A DNA stretch of 64,000 bases, taken from Trichomonas vaginalis G3 (taxonomy: Eukaryota > Parabasalia > Trichomonadida > Trichomonadidae). A program made the translations under genes and the position numbers. This document shows, piece after piece, positions 46,505-54,878 of the stretch. The notes below the pieces were generated by a model that was given only the letters and a program-made list of their open reading frames with translations, was not told where the DNA came from and ran no database searches. The stretch is taken from positions 1,496,252-1,560,251 of the forward strand of contig NC_067207.1 of NCBI RefSeq assembly GCF_026262505.1. The letters run 5' to 3'. How positions within the stretch are numbered: the first letter of the stretch is position 1; each line of letters begins with the position of its first letter.

Positions 46505-47218
46505 TTAAATAGGATCCAAAATTGAAGAAACAGAAAGTGGGAAGCCATAATTATCCCATGTTGTACCAGTTGAAGAAATTAATGGTGTTGGTTTTGGAAT
46601 TTCTTCATTAATATCTTCAACATGATCAATATCAACCATAATTCCTGATTTTGGCCCTGCTTTCTTAAGATTTTTGTCTGTTTGTACATTCAAATTAGTT
46701 ACGGTGATATGTTCTGTTGGCGCCCATTGAATTTGTTTTGGTTTTGTCATTTGTATCTGAGATTTGTATTTTTCGGTATTAAAACGAGGACTTTTTGGTG
46801 TGACAGTTGGTTGGTAAAATCGCCTTGCTGATAGAGGTTCTTCAGGTTTGCATATTGCATAAGGTGTTGGTTCTACTGAGTCAGTAATTATATAATTATC
46901 AACGCAGACTACACTACCTTTTCTATCCATTATTGTTGAAACTGTACGCCTATTTTCATTTAAAACTGGATTCTTTCTATTCTTTGTGCTGGACGTTCTA
47001 GGACGTTTTCTATGTAAAGAAATAGAGTTAAGTGATGATATCACTTCGAGATTTTCTGCTTGAGGAGCATCATTTCGGTCAACAAGATAGCAATTTGCTG
47101 CTAACGTTAATTTCCATTTTTCAGTTTCTTCTTTTCTAATACTATCTCTTACTTTTCGCTCTGCCTTAGGTCTATGTGATGTTGAATTTTCATATAATCT
47201 TGTAAAAACATCACACAT
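46505..47218 (-). CDS. Basic protein of unknown function
   Basis: The 237-residue protein begins MCDVFTRLYENSTSHRPK at the ATG at 47218; codons upstream are open but start only with GTG. It is basic, Ser/Thr/Pro-rich and low in hydrophobics, so mostly disordered. A helical stretch near the N-terminus (KVRDSIRKEETEKWKLTLAANCY) and a C-terminal patch (TTWDNYGFPLSVSSILDPI) look conserved-like. I recognise no family. Two AAAAGTGACA motifs precede it at 31 and 48 bp, which supports a real, expressed gene. Confidence 0.6.
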   Translation of the reverse strand: MCDVFTRLYENSTSHRPKAERKVRDSIRKEETEKWKLTLAANCYLVDRNDAPQAENLEVISSLNSISLHRKRPRTSSTKNRKNPVLNENRRTVSTIMDRKGSVVCVDNYIITDSVEPTPYAICKPEEPLSARRFYQPTVTPKSPRFNTEKYKSQIQMTKPKQIQWAPTEHITVTNLNVQTDKNLKKAGPKSGIMVDIDHVEDINEEIPKPTPLISSTGTTWDNYGFPLSVSSILDPI

Positions 47219-47248
47219 TCCTATAAAATAAAAAAAAGTCCTAAAATC

Positions 47249-47275
47249 TGTCACTTTTCGAAATTTGTCACTTTT
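47249..47275 (-). promoter_or_regulatory. Double AAAAGTGACA promoter motif
   Basis: Two exact copies on the minus strand (47249-47258 and 47266-47275), 17 bp apart, upstream of the ATG at 47218. Confidence 0.45.
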
Positions 47276-47340
47276 AGATGTAAAAAAACAATGAAAAAAA
47301 AATTATATCCGGAGAAACAAACAAAAACAACAAAATTTAC

Positions 47341-48609
47341 TTAGATATCTTCCAATTTTGAGAATTCTTCTAATGCTTCTGATAATGATTTCGGTTTGAA
47401 CTGCATAACTTCAATAAGTTCAAATTTGTATGGATAAGAATCGAAAAATGAATAAAAACTACCATTAAGTGGTATAATTCCTCGTGATTCTGGGCCAATT
47501 CTCTTTGAAAAGGCATGGGAAAGAAGAATTCCTCTTTCTATGGTTTCGCAATCATAAATCTGGATATTATTATTAGTAATGTTGAGTTCATGGCTATTTG
47601 GACTATAATTCATGCGGATTCCTGTATTATTGTTAAAGATATTCTGTTTAATTATTGAATTTGACCTTGATTCAATGGAATCAAAACTTCTTGCAACAGG
47701 ATTGATATCTTTAGAGAACTGTTGAAGGAGATTAATATCAAATATCTTAAATGGATCAAGTAATACGATAATTCTGATCTTATTCAATTGCAAAACAGCA
47801 AGAGGATGTATTTTATCGTTATAGAAGATTGGTGGTGTGAATATTTCTATTGATTTGTCCGGTCCCATAATAAATCCGATTGTCCAGCGAAGAACGTCTT
47901 CTCTCTTTTTAGTTTTGAAGGGGAAGAACATTTCGAACTTGTGGAATACAAGCATTGAAAGAATTCGTGCTATTTGTGGTTCAATTCCATGCATTGTGAT
48001 GATTTTATCTCTCCAAGTGAAAATAACTGATTCAATGAATGGATATTTCTTCATTGTCTCTCGTATTTGTTCATCTTGGACACTCTGCTTGGAATTCAAA
48101 TGTGTTTGTGATGGAACAAATGAATCCCACAATAATTCAAAGACTGGATCTTTCCAGTTGATGATTTTGATAATATGTGGCATTGTAGTTTGTAATCTAC
48201 TGATCCACTCCTTCGAAACTGATTTATTATCATTTTCTAAAGTTAATGGGCCAGCAACGTAATTAAGCATCAATAAGCATGTCTTTAAGATCTGATTCAG
48301 AAGTATACGCTTGGTGCCTGTTGTTGATTTGATAGATACGTTAAAGAATATGCCATTTCCTATTTCAAGAAGTCCAATTTCGCGTTTACCTGTAAAAATA
48401 TAGTCACACGGATTGTCTGGGTTAAAACGATTTGCAAAGAAAACAAATGTTGATGAAATACCTGTCTCTAGATCGCGATTATTAATATCTTCTTGTGTTT
48501 TGCATTCTGGATAATAATAAAACACTTTAACAGTCTCTCCTTCTTCTGGTAACTCACTTGAAAAGACAAAAAAGCTTGAAAGAGGCGAGGATTGATCTAA
48601 TTCAGACAT
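47341..48609 (-). CDS. CCZ1: CCZ1-like vacuolar fusion protein (Rab7 GEF subunit)
   Basis: The 422-residue protein opens with a longin-type domain matching CCZ1: SSFFVFSSELPEEGETVKVFYYYP, INNRDLETGISSTFVFFANRF, CDYIFTGKREIGLLEIGNGIFFNVSI. A second longin-like segment lies near residues 200-320 and a third, beta-rich region ends the protein. CCZ1 with MON1 exchanges nucleotide on Rab7 and drives late endosome/lysosome fusion. The identification rests on the first domain; HPS4 is a distant alternative. Its ATG is only 31 bp from that of the next gene on the other strand. Confidence 0.7.
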   Translation of the reverse strand: MSELDQSSPLSSFFVFSSELPEEGETVKVFYYYPECKTQEDINNRDLETGISSTFVFFANRFNPDNPCDYIFTGKREIGLLEIGNGIFFNVSIKSTTGTKRILLNQILKTCLLMLNYVAGPLTLENDNKSVSKEWISRLQTTMPHIIKIINWKDPVFELLWDSFVPSQTHLNSKQSVQDEQIRETMKKYPFIESVIFTWRDKIITMHGIEPQIARILSMLVFHKFEMFFPFKTKKREDVLRWTIGFIMGPDKSIEIFTPPIFYNDKIHPLAVLQLNKIRIIVLLDPFKIFDINLLQQFSKDINPVARSFDSIESRSNSIIKQNIFNNNTGIRMNYSPNSHELNITNNNIQIYDCETIERGILLSHAFSKRIGPESRGIIPLNGSFYSFFDSYPYKFELIEVMQFKPKSLSEALEEFSKLEDI

Positions 48610-48640
48610 TTCAGGAGAAAATCAAAAAAAAATTTGGCAA
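48610..48640. promoter_or_regulatory. 31-bp bidirectional promoter space
   Basis: Only 31 bp separate the divergent start codons at 48609 and 48641. It contains TTCAGGAGAAAATC and an A run. Either both promoters overlap the opposite coding region or 5' UTRs are nearly absent. Confidence 0.5.
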
Positions 48641-49180
48641 ATGACTGAATTGTCTGTCAACTATCAAATGGATAACGCCTTGCATATTTTGTGGGAAAGA
48701 ATCAGGGAGATATCTAAATCAAAAGATTTACCCACTGAGTCTCGAGATCTTGAAATTTTAAGATTAATGGATCTGCAAAATGATTTGGATCTTGAAATCC
48801 AAAAGGAACATGAAAAGAAATTAAACAACCTAATACAATCATTAGACCTTGAAGAAATTAACGCTATTCCGATAATGCAAACCGGATTACAAGCCCATAT
48901 CGATTTCAAGGTTAACAACAGAAAAGGAGCAAGAGCAATTTCGTTAAAAGTTAAGGATGTTATGGAAAATCAAGCAAGTTTCCCTGGATACGGAACGATC
49001 AAGAAAATAACCCCTCAAACGGCTAAGGATATTGCTGACATGCAAAGTAGAAGAAAGGAAATGCTTAACGAGCTCGTTTTAATTGAAAGAAAGGCAGAAA
49101 AATCTCCAGAAGATATAGAACGTAAAAATCAAATAATGGAAACCTTAAAAATGCAACAGGAAAGAATCAAAGGCGTATAA
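48641..49180 (+). CDS. Small coiled-coil protein of unknown function
   Basis: The 179-residue protein has helical N-terminal (MDNALHILWERIREISKSK) and C-terminal (RRKEMLNELVLIERKAEKSPEDIERKNQIMETL) parts. They flank a compact middle with FPGYGTIKKITPQTAKDIADMQ. No family recognised. The uninterrupted ORF, charged heptads and shared promoter with CCZ1 support a real gene. Start is the ATG at 48641. Confidence 0.7.
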   Translation: MTELSVNYQMDNALHILWERIREISKSKDLPTESRDLEILRLMDLQNDLDLEIQKEHEKKLNNLIQSLDLEEINAIPIMQTGLQAHIDFKVNNRKGARAISLKVKDVMENQASFPGYGTIKKITPQTAKDIADMQSRRKEMLNELVLIERKAEKSPEDIERKNQIMETLKMQQERIKGV

Positions 49181-49183
49181 AAC

Positions 49184-49200
49184 AATACAAACAATTTATA
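49184..49200 (-). terminator. Shared 3'-end 17-mer between converging genes
   Basis: TATAAATTGTTTGTATT on the minus strand lies 60 bp after the stop of the Cdc20-type gene and 3 bp past the stop of the plus-strand gene. Identical to 24453-24469 and 42899-42915. Confidence 0.35.
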
Positions 49201-49259
49201 AACAAAACAAAACAAAAAAATTACAAAAAATATTTCCAAATAACTACATTAAAACTTGG

Positions 49260-50399
49260 TTATCTAATGTAGTTACTTGATATATTAGTTTTCGATTCAC
49301 TATTGGGGAAGAGTTTCCATACCATTAATGGATCTTTTGGAGATGCCAAAGCAACCATACTTTTATCATGGGAAATCGCTGCATAAATCACTCTATCATG
49401 GAAAACGTTAATAGATGATATATTCTTCATATTTGAAACGCTCCAAAGCGAAATTGCGCAACTACTGAAGCCATGAGTTACTAAAAGCTCATTATACTTG
49501 CAATTCCAGAATATATTGCATACTTGCGAACCGATATCGGCGGAATTGATCGTTTTTCCGTTATTTATATCAAATATTCTTATCTTTCGATCATTTAGGC
49601 CTCCGCCGACCGCCATCAAGTTCTGATTTTCGTAGTTCCAGTCTAGAGCGCGTACAAGTGACTTTCCTTCATTGTATTCGCAAAAAGGAGTGTTTAAATT
49701 CCGAATATCCCAAATTTTTACGCCAGGGTTTTCTGCTGTTGTACATATTTGATTTCCGCTCGGATTAAACTTTGTTCTTACTGATGATACTTCATCAATT
49801 TTTTTTAAAATAATTTTTTGTGAATCTCGACTATCTATCAGTGAAAAAGTGCCGTCAGAGTTGGCCGTAGATATAAGTCCTTTGCATTCATCAACGGCGT
49901 TGATAAAGCATCTGCTGATGTTCAAAGTATATAAAAATTTATTATTTTCGATATCTCCTATTGATATTTTCCCGTTTGCTGTACCGATTATAAGCTGGTT
50001 TCCATCTGAATTAAACTTCAAACTTCGGCAGTTATGAATTTTATAGAAACATTTCAGAGATTGCTTGGAATCAAGTGAAAACAGGAATGGCTGTAAGCCA
50101 CTTGTCATTCCAATGATATTTGTAGGTGATAAATCTAAAGGAAATTGATAAAAATCTGCTGGGATATTTTCAACTTGTAAATAAATAAAAGGAGACTCAG
50201 GAATATCTTTTCTTATTTGTACTTTATGAAGAGGACTTGCTAATATTGTTGGGGATTGCATAGGCGACTTTGGAATTATTTTTGAATTTCTAATTGGAGA
50301 ATTTATATTTGGAGATTTAATTTTTGGAGATAATCTATCTGTGTATGGGTTTTTACTTGGTGAAAGCGGCATTCCAATAAGCCGCTTTATGAAATTCAT
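49260..50399 (-). CDS. Cdc20/Fizzy-related APC/C activator
   Basis: About 379 residues from the ATG at 50399, or 370 from the Met nine codons later. The disordered N-terminus has many SP sites. DRLSP (residues 21-25) lies where the APC-binding C-box (DRFIP) belongs. Seven WD40 blades follow, with the family-specific GGGLNDRKIRIFDI and SQVCNIFWNCKYNELLVTHGFSS. The protein ends in YIR, the Ile-Arg tail that docks on APC3. It would bring substrates to the anaphase-promoting complex. Fizzy-related/Cdh1 versus Cdc20 cannot be settled by eye. An AAAAGTGACA motif lies 73 bp upstream. Confidence 0.88.
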   Translation of the reverse strand: MNFIKRLIGMPLSPSKNPYTDRLSPKIKSPNINSPIRNSKIIPKSPMQSPTILASPLHKVQIRKDIPESPFIYLQVENIPADFYQFPLDLSPTNIIGMTSGLQPFLFSLDSKQSLKCFYKIHNCRSLKFNSDGNQLIIGTANGKISIGDIENNKFLYTLNISRCFINAVDECKGLISTANSDGTFSLIDSRDSQKIILKKIDEVSSVRTKFNPSGNQICTTAENPGVKIWDIRNLNTPFCEYNEGKSLVRALDWNYENQNLMAVGGGLNDRKIRIFDINNGKTINSADIGSQVCNIFWNCKYNELLVTHGFSSCAISLWSVSNMKNISSINVFHDRVIYAAISHDKSMVALASPKDPLMVWKLFPNSESKTNISSNYIR

Positions 50400-50471
50400 C
50401 AATAACAAATTTTAAACGTTCACAAATTGTATAATTCAAAAATCAATGAAAATTTTGGTAAATTCAAAATA

Positions 50472-50481
50472 TGTCACTTTT
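50472..50481 (-). promoter_or_regulatory. AAAAGTGACA motif upstream of the Cdc20-type gene
   Basis: Exact decamer on the minus strand, 73 bp before the ATG at 50399, farther than in other genes. Confidence 0.3.
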
Positions 50482-50570
50482 TAGATTTTGATGAGAAAAA
50501 TTCATCATATCTCATCCAATACTGAATTACAGTATTCAGTACCAAAAACAAAAAACTCGGCGTATATTGA

Positions 50571-51605
50571 ATATGTCTAGTCATCCATCAAAATGTAGAG
50601 AATCGAATTTCAACGCAGAAAAATGCAAGAAAGTACGATTGGACTGAATATTTTGGTAATACTGCCAAAGTTGATAAGACACGTATTAAAGAAGCATTCT
50701 CTGATGAAACAAGTTCTAACAATTATTACATTTTTATTTGTTTGTTTGAATCATGCAAAGAAAAAGGCGCAATTTACATCCAAAGATCTAACAATATTTG
50801 CACATTACTTGAAGATTCTGTATTTAACAACTGTAAATCTTCAAGTGGTGGATCTGTCAACTATCTCTGCTATGAAGGACAGATTGTTCAACAACGAACA
50901 TGCTATTATCAATCAATAGCAGAATACAATGATATGGCATTTCATCAACTGGGTGCATATTCAGATTCCATGAAAAACTACGTTTATGATGTTTCTGTTT
51001 CAAACTGCGGAGAAAGTGAATCAAAAGGGCTTGTTATATTTAGTGTTTTTGAAGGAGATATACGTATTTCGAATATAAATAGCACAAACAACAAATGCAA
51101 TCAATATTCATCAATTTTTAGTATCCTTCAAGGAGGTTCAGGTACTTGTAATTTCTCAACATTCAGCAAAAACAATCAAACTGGAAATTATTCACTTCAT
51201 TTTTGGATTAATCTTGGTGATTATATTCAAACAATTTCTTATTGCAATGTTATTGGAAATAAATGCGGAACAGACAATAACCAAATTCTATTTCAATGTT
51301 ATGATACAATTAATATTGATCGCTGCATATTTTTAAAGAACACTGTAGCTTACACTTTTGAATATGGTCCCTATGAAGGTTCCTTGACTATTTCCGAATC
51401 ATATGTTGATTCACAGACAGTAATAACAAGTTCGGAAGCAACTGTTAAATTTACTAATTTAAAAGACAATTACGATTTTAATACTTTTACCCATTTTTAC
51501 GAAGAAATTTGTTTCATCGATTTAAAAGAAATCTCAAATAAATTATCTAATCTTTCTAAATTTGCAAAAACTGCATCTGCATCATTGTTTTCCTCAAAAA
51601 AATAA
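50571..51605 (+). pseudogene. Pmp-like beta-helix family member without in-frame ATG (copy 4)
   Basis: The frame is open from 50571 to 51605 and carries the full family domain: YDWTEYFGNTAKVDKTRIKEAFS, GAIYIQRSNNICTLLEDSVFNNC, SGGSVNYLC, SNCGESESKG, CNVIGNKCGT, and the C-terminus SKFAKTASASLFSSKK. It has no ATG before the domain. An ATG at 50573 opens a different frame (MSSHPSKCRESNFNAEK) that would join only after a shift. The domain itself is uninterrupted, so this is the best-preserved copy with copy 1. Initiation at an internal Met (MAFHQLG) would remove a third of the helix. Confidence 0.65.
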
Positions 51606-51999
51606 AGAACCTATCATACCCTAATAAAATTATCATATCACAACTAGAAATAAATAAACTTTTTAAACATCCTTCGTGATTTTTCAAGAATTTGGTCAAA
51701 TCAAAAAATGTGCAAATATGACATCATACATTTGCCTTCTAAACTTGAAAATTCATTATAGAAAATGGCCCAAATTCAAATTTGAATTCAAATATATCAG
51801 GAATAATTGATTAATGACCTTAAAATAACGGCAAAGCGTCTATAATTGGTGATTACTTTAATTGTTTTGGATATAAATTGATTATGAAATTTGAAATTAG
51901 ATGATTTTATTCAAAATCAGCTGAAATTAGGATCTTAAGTAAATTAAATGAATAAATAGATGGTAACGTTTACTAATTATAATAAAAGAGCTTGTTTTT
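51606..51999. other. Convergent intergenic region, nothing recognised
   Basis: AT-rich 3' flanks; no ORF, repeat or RNA seen. Confidence 0.45.
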
Positions 52000-52974
52000 T
52001 TAAGTGTAAGTACCAGCTGTCTGAGCAACACTGACTGCGACATCTGGGTGATCTTTAGCAGCCTGGAGTAGTTCTGTCTTGTGGTCAACAGCGTAGTTTG
52101 CGGCGTATCCTGCAGCTTCTCTTGCAGCCAATTCAGAAATCTTGTTGCGCTTGAAGTAAACGACAATCATCCACCAAACCCAGCCAAGGAACACGCAGTG
52201 GAGTGTTCCTAAGATAGAGAAAATCAAAGCAACGATTCCGACCCACTTATTTTTAGGAGCACGAAGGAGATTAATTGAAATGATGTATCCGAATGATCCG
52301 TAATCAGAAAGACCGACAATAACGTAGATGCAGAAAGCCAAATACAAGAAAATTGTAATAATGGAGAAGAAATATCTTGCACCTTTCTTATTCTTCAGGG
52401 AATCGTAGAGTAACATCAAGCAAATTTCTGTGAAAACAAGTGGACCAAAAGCGAAGTAAACGCAAGCGAAAACAATGGAAGCTGCTGGAGATTTGATTTC
52501 TTCAGAAGCACATGGTGTAAGTGAGAGGAAGGAAATGAGGGCATTGAGGAACATTATAAACGTGAATGTGTACATTGTCCATTTCAAGAGCTGGACCATT
52601 TTGACTGCATCATTAGGTAATTCTTCCTCTGGGTAGTATTTGTAGATCTTTAAAATCATTGGGAAATTCCTCTTATGTGGGTTCAATGATTCAAGATTGC
52701 CGTTGGCACGTGCAAGTTCGATTTCGCGTTCTCTTTGAGCGATCTTTTCTTCTCTGCGAGCTAGAGCCTCTTCCTTTGCGGCTAATTCGCTCTCTGAGAT
52801 TGTAATGCCCATGGTTGTATCCTTGTAACCTGGATTATTGTTAGGCAGATTATTATAATTTGATTCAGCAGCTGGAGCTGTATATGTAGTTGTGGGTTTT
52901 GCGTCTGTATAGCTAGAGCCACTCTGAAATGGGTTGTAGGACTCGTCAGTCGCGATTTCAAAGGGATTTGACAT
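52000..52974 (-). CDS. SCAMP: Secretory carrier membrane protein
   Basis: The 324-residue protein has two EH-domain-binding NPF motifs (N3-F5, N14-F16) and a Pro/Tyr/Thr/Asn-rich stretch. A charged coiled coil (AAKEEALARREEKIAQREREIELAR), the amphipathic HKRNFPMILKIYKYYPEEEL and four transmembrane helices follow (MYTFTFIMFLNALISFL, SIVFACVYFAFGPLVFTEI, YFFSIITIFLYLAFCIYVIV, GIVALIFSILGTLHCVFLGWVWW). SCAMPs recycle through Golgi, endosomes and plasma membrane. The C-terminal tail (AAREAAGYAANYAVDHKTELLQ) is a further helix. Start is the ATG at 52974; TTTTCAATTGC upstream is initiator-like. Confidence 0.92.
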   Translation of the reverse strand: MSNPFEIATDESYNPFQSGSSYTDAKPTTTYTAPAAESNYNNLPNNNPGYKDTTMGITISESELAAKEEALARREEKIAQREREIELARANGNLESLNPHKRNFPMILKIYKYYPEEELPNDAVKMVQLLKWTMYTFTFIMFLNALISFLSLTPCASEEIKSPAASIVFACVYFAFGPLVFTEICLMLLYDSLKNKKGARYFFSIITIFLYLAFCIYVIVGLSDYGSFGYIISINLLRAPKNKWVGIVALIFSILGTLHCVFLGWVWWMIVVYFKRNKISELAAREAAGYAANYAVDHKTELLQAAKDHPDVAVSVAQTAGTYT

Positions 52975-53423
52975 ATTTGCAATTGAAAACTGACATCAAT
53001 TCACAACTGCAAATTATTCAAATTTCAATAATATTATAATAACTTCGAAATTTAAAGTACTGGAATTATGTAACTTTCATTTTCCAAATAAAATTGTAAT
53101 CAAATTTCTGATCTGGAAGAATCTATAAAATTTTTCTGATTTTTTTCATTTTCGAATTTTTTTGGAATTAAAAAACTGAAATAACGAAAAACTAGATGAG
53201 TAATTATTTTTGAATTTATCTTGTTAATATAATCTATTGTTCAAATTTATATAATACTTTAAAATTGAAATTTATTTCTCCAATTCCTATTAATTTTTAA
53301 CTATAAACATTAAAAATCGATTCTCTGTATAAAAATATTATAAATGGTATGAATATTGCCCGGAAAATCCAATTTTTGAAATCGCTGTGTGAAGTAAAGT
53401 TCAGAAAAAAAGTTACATTCTAA
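52975..53423. other. Divergent intergenic region, nothing recognised
   Basis: Promoters of SCAMP and the DM10 gene; AAAAAAAGTTACATTC before the latter is a near match to the AAAAGTGACA motif. No ORF. Confidence 0.4.
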
Positions 53424-54002
53424 ATGGATCTTCGTCCACCACAGACTGTTCTTTCATTCAAGTCTCATCTTGTTAGCAACAGTCGTGAAGATATTCTTAG
53501 ACAATTCATCGTCAACTACTTTGTTGATGATGATAAATTCTCCGTTTTTGAAAAAGTTGTTCCAAATAGCGGCTTCCCAGGAGGAAACTTCATTTCACGC
53601 GCAAAGTTTATCAACCCAGCAACTGGCCAAAAGTATAAAACAGAAGAACTTTACATTGGCGCTACAGTTGTCTTGAATTCCTGGACATTCCAACTTGACG
53701 AGGCCACAGAAGGTACTCTTCGCGCTATGGAAGCAAACTCAGATCAATATCCTAAATCAGACCTTTCTCAAACTATCACTTCCAAATTCTCGTTACTTAA
53801 AGGCCAAAAGGCAGAACTTGAGCAAAAATTCAAAGCTCGTGATAAACAAGGCCGTGGACGTGTCACTTGGGTTGTTGCTCGTAGTATCTTCGATGAACAT
53901 GACTTATTTACAGATCCTCAAGAGCGATTAACATTATTGCGCAGATTCCAGTTTGCCGATGTCGAACAATTCAAGTATAACGAATTCCTCCAAGTATTCT
54001 AA
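53424..54002 (+). CDS. DM10-domain protein (EFHC-like, axonemal)
   Basis: The 192-residue protein contains one DM10 domain at about residues 20-105 (ILRQFIVNYFVDDDKFSVFEKVVPNSGFPGGNFI, GQKYKTEELYIGATVVLNSWTFQL). An EF-hand-like C-terminus follows (KARDKQGRGRVTWVVARSIFDEHDLF) whose calcium loop lacks the usual Asp/Glu set. DM10 domains occur in EFHC1/2 and NDK7, which lie on or inside doublet microtubules. It resembles the third DM10 plus C-terminal part of EFHC proteins, so it is a short family member. A flagellar axoneme location is expected. Start is the ATG at 53424. Confidence 0.82.
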   Translation: MDLRPPQTVLSFKSHLVSNSREDILRQFIVNYFVDDDKFSVFEKVVPNSGFPGGNFISRAKFINPATGQKYKTEELYIGATVVLNSWTFQLDEATEGTLRAMEANSDQYPKSDLSQTITSKFSLLKGQKAELEQKFKARDKQGRGRVTWVVARSIFDEHDLFTDPQERLTLLRRFQFADVEQFKYNEFLQVF

Positions 54003-54338
54003 TAAATTACATGTTAAATAAACTGTTTTTATCTAATATATACAATATTTTATTGTTATTTGTCAAGGATATCACAAAATGCACTCTAAAACCATCTTTC
54101 TGGTGCTTATTGAAAGTCTTTAGCTTTATGTATCTTAATGATAATTTGATATTTTAATTTTTAAACAATGTTATGGGGTTAGCTTTTATTATTAAGAAAC
54201 GTACTATAGTACCTTAAAAACATCGTATGCTGACCACACAAAAACCATAAGGCAAAAGAATAACAAAGAATTATTTGATAAGACATTTACAAATATACAT
54301 TTAATTAGAATAAAAACAATTCATATCTTATAATATGC
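54003..54338. other. Convergent intergenic region, nothing recognised
   Basis: 3' flanks; no feature seen. Confidence 0.4.
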
Positions 54339-54722
54339 TTAATCTGTAACAGCAGCTACAACTGTTGACAACAAATTATCATATTGCTGGAAATTCTTTG
54401 AGAATTCCTTAGCCTTCTTTTCTCCATCTGTAAAGATCTTAACTGGTAGCTCCTCTGATAAAACTGTGGATGTTTTATTAAGACCGCGAGCCTTTAAGTA
54501 ATTATTAACGATTGCAAGAGCCATTTCAATATCAGCATCATTCGGTGGCTGCTTGTTGAATTGTTCCAACTGAGAGTTGGGTACTTCGTTTAACATTTCT
54601 TGTCCGCATAATAAAACTCCTGCTCTGGTTTTATTTTGGATATCCTTATATGCATCGCTTTCTTTCATTGTATCTGTAAGTGTTTGCATATCTTTTTCAT
54701 TAAGTTGTAAATCAAGTGACAT
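54339..54722 (-). CDS. LisH-motif protein
   Basis: The 127-residue protein is started at the ATG at 54722; longer open sequence upstream codes for an implausible Phe/Ile/Leu-rich stretch and begins with a far ATG. The central segment EMALAIVNNYLKARGLNKTSTVLSEEL is a LisH dimerisation motif. The N-terminal KTRAGVLLCGQEML is helical, and the C-terminus is a helix ending TVVAAVTD. Small LisH proteins serve in centriolar/basal-body or cytoskeletal complexes (FOP-like), which is inference. Confidence 0.72.
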   Translation of the reverse strand: MSLDLQLNEKDMQTLTDTMKESDAYKDIQNKTRAGVLLCGQEMLNEVPNSQLEQFNKQPPNDADIEMALAIVNNYLKARGLNKTSTVLSEELPVKIFTDGEKKAKEFSKNFQQYDNLLSTVVAAVTD

Positions 54723-54753
54723 GAGAAAAGAAAAATAAAAGGATTTTGTAACT

Positions 54754-54763
54754 AAAAGTGACA
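54754..54763 (+). promoter_or_regulatory. AAAAGTGACA motif between divergent LisH and kinase genes
   Basis: Lies 32 bp before the LisH gene ATG but in the opposite orientation, and 115 bp before the kinase ATG. Orientation independence would matter for its role. Confidence 0.3.
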
Positions 54764-54878
54764 ACAAAATTAAACGGATGTCAATCCTAAATGTAATTTT
54801 TCGAAATATTAATATGCAATTAAACACATGCATATCCTATAAATTTTGAGGAAATTTTGCATATTCGTTACAAAAGAG

